Source: ZC4RG29 sp036273935 (GTDB lineage Bacteria; Bacteroidota; Bacteroidia; Cytophagales; Cyclobacteriaceae). From it: 19,099 nt of DNA. The translations under genes and the position numbers were made by a program. The notes under the pieces were generated by a model that searched no databases, was not told where the DNA came from, and saw only the letters and a program-made list of their open reading frames with translations. Numbering within the stretch: position 1 is the first letter of the stretch; each line of letters opens with the position of its first letter. Positions 1 through 6,873 of the stretch are shown in pieces. The DNA is taken from contig DASUGQ010000471.1 of assembly GCA_036273935.1 (NCBI GenBank), forward strand, positions 1 through 19,099, in the 5' to 3' direction.

Positions 1-1046
1 TGAACTGGAATTTTGCATAGCTCACCCGTTTTTTCTTGCACGTATTCAAAGAAAGTTATTCCGGCCTTAGTTGATAGGCTCTCTGATTTGAAGGCTTTAA
101 AATCGCTTATACGCGGGCCCAGGAAGGCAGCAAGGATAAAGATGTCCCTAACGTCTGCCTTAGTTCCTGTAAGATCCAAGCTATTGATTCTTAGTAATTC
201 ATCTTTGGTCAGAGCCACGACTTCATTTTTTTCTTTTGGTATTGGCCAGCGACTAAACTTATCGTGTTCAAAATATTCATTAGCTCTAGCAAGATTGAGA
301 ATGGCTTTAATGTCTTTGATGTTTTTGCCTTGGCTGTTGATATCGTAAGGCCCTCGATGAAGTTTACCGTCCTTATCAGTCCATTCCTTTCCAACGGTTT
401 CTTGCCACTGCATAAAATCTTGATAAAACATCATGTTCATGGAATCAAAATTGAGCGTGATACCTGCATGCTCCTGGTACCGCATTAGTATTTCAAGAGT
501 TTGGCGTTTTGCTTTCAGTGTGTTTTTTGTCAATGGCTTTCCGCTCTTTGCTTTGACCTTCCCATCAATTACTTTTTGCCAGAAACCGAACAGACTGTTT
601 GCTCCCTTACTGGAAATGTCATTGATTAACCTTGTGAATGAGGGCTTATCCTTTTGCAGTTCTTGGTTAATTCGCTTGTTAACCTCCTCCTTGTTTACTC
701 CCTCCGGCAATGTGAAGCGCTCTACCTTTGATCCAGTCCAAATAACCAGGTCATGCCCTTGCCACTGGTAGCGGTTAATGATTAACTCAATCCGCTCTTT
801 CAATGAGATGTTATTGATGGGTAGCTTTTCATCATTCAATGATTTAACAGCGTCCTCCGCGTACCCTATGCGATCCTTCAAAGCTTTTCCGGGACGGGCA
901 GGATCGAAAGACCTTCGGGTAACTTCTAGTCCAGTGCTGAACATGAAGCGGTGCCCCTTGAATGCTTTGTGATATGCGACAATGAAAGCCAATGCGGTCT
1001 TACTTGTACCAGGCTTTAAGGTGATTTTGAAAATATCTTTTTCCAT
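1..1046 (-). CDS. Tyrosine recombinase (phage/ICE-type integrase), C-terminus cut by window edge
   Basis: Site-specific tyrosine recombinase that would integrate and excise the mobile element whose end lies here. I translated it by hand from the ATG at 1046 (minus strand): 348 complete codons with no stop before the window edge. Residues 1-75 fit an N-terminal arm-binding region and about 135-265 a SAM-like core-binding domain. The catalytic domain starts near 275: LAAFLGPRISDF (305-316) carries the box I arginine (R312), and QEKTGELCKIP (337-347) carries the beta-hairpin lysine (K339). The HxxR box and the tyrosine nucleophile would lie beyond the edge and cannot be seen. The gene reads away from the tRNA-derived attachment core at 1251-1271, with a 200-bp repeat-bearing leader between, the usual layout of an element-terminal integrase. 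The class is firm; whether the element is a prophage, ICE or genomic island cannot be told. Confidence 0.9.
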   Translation of the reverse strand, partial: MEKDIFKITLKPGTSKTALAFIVAYHKAFKGHRFMFSTGLEVTRRSFDPARPGKALKDRIGYAEDAVKSLNDEKLPINNISLKERIELIINRYQWQGHDLVIWTGSKVERFTLPEGVNKEEVNKRINQELQKDKPSFTRLINDISSKGANSLFGFWQKVIDGKVKAKSGKPLTKNTLKAKRQTLEILMRYQEHAGITLNFDSMNMMFYQDFMQWQETVGKEWTDKDGKLHRGPYDINSQGKNIKDIKAILNLARANEYFEHDKFSRWPIPKEKNEVVALTKDELLRINSLDLTGTKADVRDIFILAAFLGPRISDFKAFKSESLSTKAGITFFEYVQEKTGELCKIPV

Positions 1047-1086
1047 GCTTTTAGGGTTCGAGTGCTTTTAGGAATCCGTTTTTTTG

Positions 1087-1150
1087 GGTGTGAGTTTTGG
1101 TGCTAGTAAAAATCAAAAAGTGATATTCAGGTGCTAGTTTGGGTGTGAGT
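1087..1150 (+). repeat. Four 9-bp direct repeats, candidate integrase arm-type sites
   Basis: Four copies of GGTG(TG/CT)AGT lie between the integrase start and the attachment core: GGTGTGAGT at 1087-1095, GGTGCTAGT at 1099-1107, GGTGCTAGT at 1130-1138 and GGTGTGAGT at 1142-1150. They form two pairs, each with 12-bp spacing, with the order of variants mirrored; equivalent copies of the pairs are 43 bp apart. A second direct repeat, GCTTTTAGG, occurs at 1047-1055 and 1064-1072. Lambda-type integrases bind short direct arm repeats with their N-terminal domain, so the position and regular spacing suggest arm-type sites. The function is inferred; the repeats are seen directly. Confidence 0.6.
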
Positions 1151-1250
1151 AAAGTCTTACAAAAACTTTATCAAAAATACCCTTAAAACAGGCCGTAAAC
1201 AAAGATTATTTACTATTTCTGTAAAGATATGGAAAGGGCTTGAAAAGACA

Positions 1251-1271
1251 TTCGATTCCCGTACGGACTAC
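1251..1271 (+). other. Attachment-site core: detached 3' end of a tRNA gene
   Basis: The stretch reads as the 3' end of a tRNA: T-loop TTCGATT (1251-1257), T-stem 3' arm CCCGT (1258-1262), acceptor 3' strand ACGGACT (1263-1269) and discriminator A (1270). CCA is not encoded. The bases to its left (AGACA) cannot pair with CCCGT, and no other tRNA arms lie upstream, so this is a fragment and not an intact gene. Integration into a tRNA 3' end leaves exactly such a fragment at the far junction. Together with the adjacent integrase this marks the element boundary, with the element to the left and the original flank to the right. A run of eight T at 1302-1309 could be the old tRNA terminator. The tRNA identity cannot be read because the anticodon is missing. 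Confidence 0.65.
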
Positions 1272-1865
1272 TGAAAGGCTTAAAATTTTAATGATTCAAG
1301 GTTTTTTTTAATGCGTACTTGGGTAATCAACTGCCACGAAGTAGATACCCCTCAAGCCAAGTTGGTTTACGCGAAAAGAGACTCTGACCAATCGACGGAT
1401 TTCTCATCTGAAAACAAGGTCGCAGAAAGGAAGCTTTTTAACCAATTCATTACTAAAAATTCATCCCTCCATGCGGGCTCGTGTATCAAAGGAAGGGACA
1501 AGAAAAATTTCTCCCCTATTTCTTCATAAGCAACAATGTTTACTTGATGAAATTCTGGTCGAGAGATCATTCTGAAAGCTAAGAAATATTGCTGCTCACC
1601 ACATGTGACTTTTCCGTGTTGCCCCGATCAAAATGTTAATTGAGTTGAATGGCCCCACCGATGGCTGTGACAGAAAAGTCGAGGGAGATCGGTTGTCCTT
1701 CGAAATGAGCTTGCCGTCGCAAGGCCGGAATATCAACTTAGCGTCGCATATTTTTTATGTTAAACTAAATGCCTGGTTTTGACATAAGCTGTCAGCGTTT
1801 GAGTGGACGCATGATGCTGAACATCGCTTCAAATATTTATTATTGGACTCTGATTTTTTGAGACC
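1272..1865. other. Intergenic region with no convincing gene
   Basis: About 600 bp between the attachment core and the first small gene. Short open frames exist on both strands (for example 1311-1529 plus and 1367-1570 minus), but they overlap each other antisense and neither resembles a protein I know. The part at 1600-1770 is richer in G and C than its surroundings, and on the minus strand a short open frame ends in a peptide reading AIGGAIQLN before its stop. This could be the relic of a mobile or multicopy sequence, but I cannot support a specific call. AT-rich sequence at 1835-1860 probably holds the promoter of the gene at 1866. Confidence 0.4.
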
Positions 1866-2201
1866 ATGGAAAACATTCACACTACTGAAACACAATGGAC
1901 CAGAGAGAATACATTAGAACTTCTCAGGGGGATTCGGAATGAATTGGCGAAGGATTTTTTGGACGAACGCGTCCTGATCGAATATTTGTCCGGCAAATAC
2001 AATAAAAAAGAATTGAGCAACACACGGCTAGCATCGGTTAAAAAAGACCTGAAAGATTTATTGACTGCTCCGGTTGATGTTAATCACTACTCATCCCTGA
2101 TTCGGAAAGTCGAAGAAAACCATACAACGGCAATCTCGTATAAGAATGAGTCTTTGTTCTTTAAAGAGATTGACAAAATTTTGTCTAAACACATTTTTTA
2201 A
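1866..2201 (+). CDS. Hypothetical protein, 111 aa, mostly helical
   Basis: I do not recognise this protein. It is soluble, charged and predicted largely helical by composition. It has no signal peptide, membrane segment, cysteine pair or catalytic motif. The middle part, ELLRGIRNELAKDFLDERVL (residues 18-37), and KKDLKDLL (59-66) look amphipathic, suggesting a small helical bundle or DNA- or protein-binding adaptor, but this is only a guess. The start ATG at 1866 follows an AT-rich leader without a clear Shine-Dalgarno sequence, which is common in Bacteroidota. The next gene starts 4 bases after the stop, so the two are probably cotranscribed. Its place beside the attachment core leaves open whether it is a relic of an older insertion. 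Confidence 0.6.
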   Translation: MENIHTTETQWTRENTLELLRGIRNELAKDFLDERVLIEYLSGKYNKKELSNTRLASVKKDLKDLLTAPVDVNHYSSLIRKVEENHTTAISYKNESLFFKEIDKILSKHIF

Positions 2202-2205
2202 ATTT

Positions 2206-2424
2206 ATGGAAGTCATTCCTGGAAAAAATTACCGCATGGACGGTAATTTGGTGGTCACCGTAATTAAAGCGATCAATCGAGCAAAAACGTCCTTCAGTGT
2301 CGAAGTGCCTGGCAAAGGTATTTACTCTGTGGGCAAGGAACGGTTGAGTGAGGATGCCAAACCCAATAATGTGTTCTCAGTGCCTATCTCAGTCAGTGCA
2401 AAAGAAAAGCAGTCAGACCTTTGA
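2206..2424 (+). CDS. Hypothetical protein, 72 aa, beta-rich
   Basis: Unrecognised small protein. The frame is open from an upstream ATG at 2146, but that start would overlap the preceding gene by 56 bases. The ATG at 2206, four bases after that gene's stop, gives a compact 72-residue protein and is preferred. The sequence alternates hydrophobic and polar residues (LVVTVIKAI at 15-23, SFSVEVPGKGIYSVGKERL at 29-47), which suggests a small beta-barrel of SH3 or OB type, followed by a polar tail rich in Lys, Ser and Asp. It has no signal peptide or membrane segment. It probably forms a two-gene unit with the 111-residue protein upstream. No function can be assigned. Confidence 0.55.
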   Translation: MEVIPGKNYRMDGNLVVTVIKAINRAKTSFSVEVPGKGIYSVGKERLSEDAKPNNVFSVPISVSAKEKQSDL

Positions 2425-2751
2425 AGGATCACTCCATCTGTATCAGCTCCTCAAAGCTGTGGGTCCCTTTGCAGTCACGCCGGGCAGGGCGCCGTCAACA
2501 CCGCCTCCCAGGCACAGTGTTGTTGATTTAGTGAAACGATAGTGACAAGCTACATCAATACGAAGGGTGACGGGATTGTTTGGTGACAACCAAAAAAAAG
2601 TGAAGTGTGGCGCGACGAGAACTCATAGCCTACTTGATATTTCTAATGTTCAGTCACCCTCGGAATCAGCATGGTATGTGCAACATATAGCCGGCAAAGA
2701 TGCGTTCATGAAGCTCAGCGCCTCAGGACGATCTTTTTGAATTTACCTTAG
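2425..2751. other. Intergenic region with no convincing gene
   Basis: This stretch lies between the plus-strand small-gene pair and the converging minus-strand gene that ends at 2752. A short open frame at 2348-2542 mostly overlaps the preceding gene and has an implausible proline-rich end. I see no strong terminator hairpin with a T run, no RNA gene and no inverted repeats typical of insertion-sequence ends. Confidence 0.4.
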
Positions 2752-3567
2752 TTAATGGATTGATGCTTTCACTCTTCTGCCAAACTCAAACCAATCGAAT
2801 CCCGTCTCCATTCGATTATGCCTCAAGGCAGGGATCTGCGTCGTGATCAACATCGTGGTTCCGTTAAAATCGGCCCGGTGATGTTGGGGGATTTGTCGTT
2901 TTGTTGCTTTCATCATTTTGAAATTGGCGCCGTCAAAAAACGTACGGACTGATTTTTTGAGGATGTTGATGTTGTTCATTCCATACATTATGACCAATTC
3001 CGGTTTATGTAAAGAAATATTTGAAAGTATGGTGCTAATCCGGGATGGATATACATGCTCCTCGTATGAATCGCGGCTCCTGAGAAACGGGTGTTCGGGG
3101 AGGTCGAGCCAGCTGTAGTACCAGGCATGATTATGCGGACTGGGCAGAGGATATAACTGTATTAGTGCTTCGTTTCGTGCTGATGAAGATAGAAAAGTGT
3201 GTTTCTGGTATGTGAGCAGATCGGGGAGGTCGAGGTTTTTATACCCATGCAAAAAGGCGATGAGATTTTTCCAGACACCATGTTGAATCGCCTTGCTGCC
3301 AAACCGGTATTCATAGCGATTACTGAATAACCCGGCTTTCGGCGCGTCCCACCTGACAGCTACTTGTTTGTATAGTTCCCGAATGTCACAAAGCGTTCCA
3401 CCGGTAGGAGCGTGTATCGTGGCAAAATAGTTAAACTTTTCTGCAACTTCTTCAGGCACTTCGCCACCACCTTCTTCGTAGCCAATGAACCAGGTTCTCG
3501 CGCTCCACGATCCATAACCGTAGAAATTCTCGATCCAGTGTTTGACGGTTTTTTCTTCAATGACCAT
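2752..3567 (-). CDS. Uncharacterised 271-aa protein downstream of dnaE2, faintly UDG-like
   Basis: Soluble 271-residue protein with no signal peptide or membrane helix. WFIGYEEGGG (26-35) follows an aromatic-rich start and resembles the first motif of uracil-DNA glycosylase-fold proteins (hydrophobic strand, then G-x-x-x-G). ALIQLYPLPSP (134-144), the strand LVIMYG (191-196) and the late TTQIPALRHNRM (242-253), with His250, lie in the right order for the remaining conserved strands and the late His motif. The classical catalytic residues are not clearly present, so the fold assignment is weak inference. The gene lies 75 bp after dnaE2 on the same strand and could be a fourth member of the mutagenesis cassette, although its AT-rich leader could also hold its own promoter: the 10-mer TTTACTATAT (minus strand, 3578-3587) also occurs in the imuA promoter at 9147-9156. 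The ATG at 3567 was chosen because the frame carries the full first strand. An in-vivo role is unknown. Confidence 0.8.
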   Translation of the reverse strand: MVIEEKTVKHWIENFYGYGSWSARTWFIGYEEGGGEVPEEVAEKFNYFATIHAPTGGTLCDIRELYKQVAVRWDAPKAGLFSNRYEYRFGSKAIQHGVWKNLIAFLHGYKNLDLPDLLTYQKHTFLSSSARNEALIQLYPLPSPHNHAWYYSWLDLPEHPFLRSRDSYEEHVYPSRISTILSNISLHKPELVIMYGMNNINILKKSVRTFFDGANFKMMKATKRQIPQHHRADFNGTTMLITTQIPALRHNRMETGFDWFEFGRRVKASIH

Positions 3568-3642
3568 TGTATAAGAAATATAGTAAATACAAAATTCATA
3601 GAGGCCGATTTAATGCAAAGATGATCAGGAAGAAAATCAATC

Positions 3643-6600
3643 CTATCTGAAATTTCTCCCTTCCGGAAAAATCATTCCCTGATCTATTTCTCGTCCATCT
3701 TTCTTTTTCAGTAAAAACTTAGATGTGGTTTCATCAGAACGAAACAAAGGTGTTATAGGTTGTTCCTCATTTTGAGACGCATTAAGGTGCTGAAGCAATC
3801 CTGAAAAATTAAAGCAGCGTCTTACAATAACATGAATCACTTCTCCTTCACGTTGCAATTGACCTTCCACCATTAAAAGTTTCGATTGAATAATTTCTTT
3901 TCGATACCGATCAAACAATTTTTGAAAGACAACCAGGTTGGCCGTACCCGTTTCATCTTCAATTGTAATGAAACAAATGCCGCTTGCCGTTCCAGGTCTT
4001 TGTCGCACAAGAACAAGACCGGCTACTTTCACCAGTTCTCCGTCTTTTGCCGATGCCAGTGACAGCGCCGGGCGAATATTAAACTTATCCAATTGCTCCC
4101 TGACAAAACTAACAGGGTGTGCCTTTAGCGATAATGAGGTAGCTGCATAGTCGTGTACAACATGCTCGGACAAAGTCATTTCAGGAAGAGTTACTTTATC
4201 TTCTGCCTCATAACCGGATGGCTGACCCGAAAAGAGTGCATGATGTTGGTGGTCTTTTGCCGATACTTCCCACAATGCCATCCGCCTGTCATGGCCAATT
4301 GACCGGAACGCGTCCGCGTCTGACAGCTTTTCAAGCAAGGCTGAAGACAACCCTGCTTCGCGAAGTTCATGAATTGAAGCATATCTTTTTTTTCTCCCCT
4401 CAATTAAGTTTCTGATATCTTCTTCTCCCAGACCCTTCACCTGACGAAAGCCCAGGCGAACAGCGCAATACTTACCTGCCTTTTCTTCAAGCTTGTTGTC
4501 CCATTCGGAATAATTAATATCAATGGGACGTACCTCCACGCCATGTTTATGCGCATCAATAAGGATTTGTGCAGGTTGATAAAAACCCATTGGCATACTA
4601 TTAAGTAAGGCACAGGCAAACACATCAGGGTAATAGCATTTTAGCCAGGAAGAAACATAAACAAGCAACGCGAAGCTAACCGCATGACTCTCCGGAAACC
4701 CATAACTACCGAATCCTTCCAGTTGCCTGAACACTCGCCTGGCATACTCTAACTGATAACCATTAGCGATCATACCTCTGATTAATTTGTCTTCGAAATA
4801 AGAGATCTTGCCTTTAGCCTTGAAGGTTGCCATACTCCTTCGCAATTCATCAGCTTCATCAGGAGTAAACCCGGCTGCGGTGATCGCAATTTTCATTGCC
4901 TGTTCCTGGAATAACGGTACCCCCAGTGTGCGCCCTAAAATTGCTTCCAGTTCCTTCGATGGATATTCAACAGGCTCTTCTCCATTTCGTCTTCGTAAAT
5001 AAGGGTGTACCATGTCGCCTTGTATGGGACCTGGTCGTACAATTGCTACCTCAATCACGAGATCATAGAAACATTCCGGTCGCAGCCGTGGTAACATGGA
5101 TTGCTGTGCGCGGCTTTCGATCTGGAACACGCCAATGGTATCGGCATGACTCACCATTTCATAAACAGCGGGATCGTCCTGTGGAATGTTAGCGAGGGTT
5201 AAGTTGAGATTGTAATGTTTTTTAGCCAGTTCAAATGCCTTGCGAATACAGGTAAGCATCCCCAATGCCAGCACATCTATTTTTAAAAACCCGAGCGCAT
5301 CTATGTCATCCTTGTTCCATTCAATATTTGTTCGATCCTCCATACGCGCATTCAGAATGGGGCAAAGATCAGATAGTTTTCCTTCCGTTATGACGAAGCC
5401 GCCTGTGTGCTGACCAAGCTGCCGGGGAAAGCCCATGAACTCTTCCGTGAGACACAATACTTTTTGAATCATTGGATCATCCGGATTTATTCCCTGGCTG
5501 ATAATGCGTTTTTTGTCGAAGCCATCATCTTTAAAATCCCAAATCAAACCGGAGAGACGATTAATGGTATCTACAGAAAGCCCCATGGCTTTGCCGACAT
5601 CCCGAATGGCACCTTTGTGATGCTGCTGAGTAACCGTAGCAACAACTGCTGCCCGGTCGCGACCATATTTTTGATAGATGTATTGCATCACTTCTTCACG
5701 CCGCTCATGTTCAAAGTCCACATCTATATCAGGAGGCTCATTGCGTGCTGAAGAGATAAAACGTTCAAATAACAAATCAAATTTTGAGGGATCGACAGAA
5801 GTAATGCCCAGGCAATAACATACTGTTGAGTTGGCAGCTGATCCTCTCCCCTGACAAAGAATATTCTTCTCCCGGGCGTATCGTACGATATCGTAAACGG
5901 TGAGAAAGTATTCTGCATAATTCATCTGTTCCATGAAAGTCAACTCATGTTCAATATTTTTTCTGATTTTTTCAGGAATGCATTCTCCAAATATCTGCTT
6001 TGCGCCTTGCCACGTCAACAAGGTGAGCTCTTCCTGTGGCGTACGACCATCGCTGGTAACTTCTCTGGGATAGCGATATTTCAATTGATCGAGTGAAAAT
6101 GTACAGGCTTCAGAAATTACCTGTGTCTGAATTATTGCATCGGGATAATGTCTGAACAATCGAAGCATTTCATCGATTGGCTTAAGGTATCTCTCAGCAT
6201 TGTGATATAATCGAAAGCCTGCATTATGTATCGTACATTTTTCGCGTACGCAGGTGACAACATCCTGTAATTCCCTGCGCATTGGGTGATGGTAATGTAC
6301 ATCATTCGTAGCAACCATTGAAGTGTTTAGCTGCGCGGACAATTGAGCGATGCGATACAATTGTTTTGCGTCATCTCCCAAATAACTCCGGGATGCAGCG
6401 ATATAAAAATTTTCTCCCAGTGCATCGTGATATTCCTGTAATTCTTTTTTGAATGAACGATTGAAATCAAAGGCTTCGTTCAATGCCGTTGGTGGGAGGA
6501 CTATAAACTTTGATCCCTTTGCGTGTTGGTAAACATCTGATTTATACAAGTTACATTTTCCTTTCTCCGTTCGAAGATTACCGAGCGTAAGAAGATTGGA

Positions 6601-6864
6601 TAGTTGTGCATAGGCATTGATGTCAGTGGGGAGTGCCAGGAGACTGGGGCCATCCAGCAAGTCAAGTCGACAGGCAGGAATGATGCGTATCCCCGCTTGT
6701 TTTGCAGCAACATAACCACGGACAATTCCGGCGAATGTATTGCGATCTGTAATGGCAATAGCGCGATAGCCATACGCTGCTGCCTGTTCAACCATTTCTT
6801 CAGGATGTGAAGCGCCACGAAGAAAGCTGAAGTTTGTTGTGACTTGTAATTCTGTATAGCTCAT
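3643..6864 (-). CDS. dnaE2: Error-prone DNA polymerase III alpha subunit homologue DnaE2 (ImuC)
   Basis: C-family DNA polymerase that extends DNA across lesions, the catalytic part of the ImuA-ImuB-DnaE2 mutasome. Its 1073 residues match DnaE2 and are shorter than the replicative DnaE, lacking the C-terminal tau-binding region. Domains in order: N-terminal PHP domain (1-220), where the usual first histidines are replaced (ELQVTTNFSFLRGASHP, 5-21), so the metal site looks degenerate; palm with GRGSAANS (339-346) and PPDIDVDF (377-384) carrying catalytic D381 and D383; the third acidic residue D530 in FLKIDVLALG (526-535); fingers around 560-760; helix-hairpin-helix near 800-860; a possible clamp-binding HHALF (874-878); OB fold 945-1015. 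The ATG at 6864 lies 9 nt after the imuB stop, so it is cotranscribed and probably translated in step with imuB. The assignment is firm. Confidence 0.98.
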   Translation of the reverse strand: MSYTELQVTTNFSFLRGASHPEEMVEQAAAYGYRAIAITDRNTFAGIVRGYVAAKQAGIRIIPACRLDLLDGPSLLALPTDINAYAQLSNLLTLGNLRTEKGKCNLYKSDVYQHAKGSKFIVLPPTALNEAFDFNRSFKKELQEYHDALGENFYIAASRSYLGDDAKQLYRIAQLSAQLNTSMVATNDVHYHHPMRRELQDVVTCVREKCTIHNAGFRLYHNAERYLKPIDEMLRLFRHYPDAIIQTQVISEACTFSLDQLKYRYPREVTSDGRTPQEELTLLTWQGAKQIFGECIPEKIRKNIEHELTFMEQMNYAEYFLTVYDIVRYAREKNILCQGRGSAANSTVCYCLGITSVDPSKFDLLFERFISSARNEPPDIDVDFEHERREEVMQYIYQKYGRDRAAVVATVTQQHHKGAIRDVGKAMGLSVDTINRLSGLIWDFKDDGFDKKRIISQGINPDDPMIQKVLCLTEEFMGFPRQLGQHTGGFVITEGKLSDLCPILNARMEDRTNIEWNKDDIDALGFLKIDVLALGMLTCIRKAFELAKKHYNLNLTLANIPQDDPAVYEMVSHADTIGVFQIESRAQQSMLPRLRPECFYDLVIEVAIVRPGPIQGDMVHPYLRRRNGEEPVEYPSKELEAILGRTLGVPLFQEQAMKIAITAAGFTPDEADELRRSMATFKAKGKISYFEDKLIRGMIANGYQLEYARRVFRQLEGFGSYGFPESHAVSFALLVYVSSWLKCYYPDVFACALLNSMPMGFYQPAQILIDAHKHGVEVRPIDINYSEWDNKLEEKAGKYCAVRLGFRQVKGLGEEDIRNLIEGRKKRYASIHELREAGLSSALLEKLSDADAFRSIGHDRRMALWEVSAKDHQHHALFSGQPSGYEAEDKVTLPEMTLSEHVVHDYAATSLSLKAHPVSFVREQLDKFNIRPALSLASAKDGELVKVAGLVLVRQRPGTASGICFITIEDETGTANLVVFQKLFDRYRKEIIQSKLLMVEGQLQREGEVIHVIVRRCFNFSGLLQHLNASQNEEQPITPLFRSDETTSKFLLKKKDGREIDQGMIFPEGRNFR

Positions 6865-6873
6865 GTCATTTAA

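Noticed and set aside
1081..1150. CRISPR-like array
   Set aside because: The repeats are only 9 bp, vary at two positions and have 3- or 22-base gaps; there are no cas genes and the context is an integrase leader.
1200..1272. Intact tRNA gene ending at 1271
   Set aside because: Only the T-loop, T-stem 3' arm and acceptor 3' strand are present. The bases to the left do not pair with them, and no D-arm or anticodon arm can be folded.
1311..1570. Overlapping 72- and 67-residue proteins on opposite strands
   Set aside because: They are mutually antisense, show no motif or clear ribosome binding site, and neither is supported over the other.
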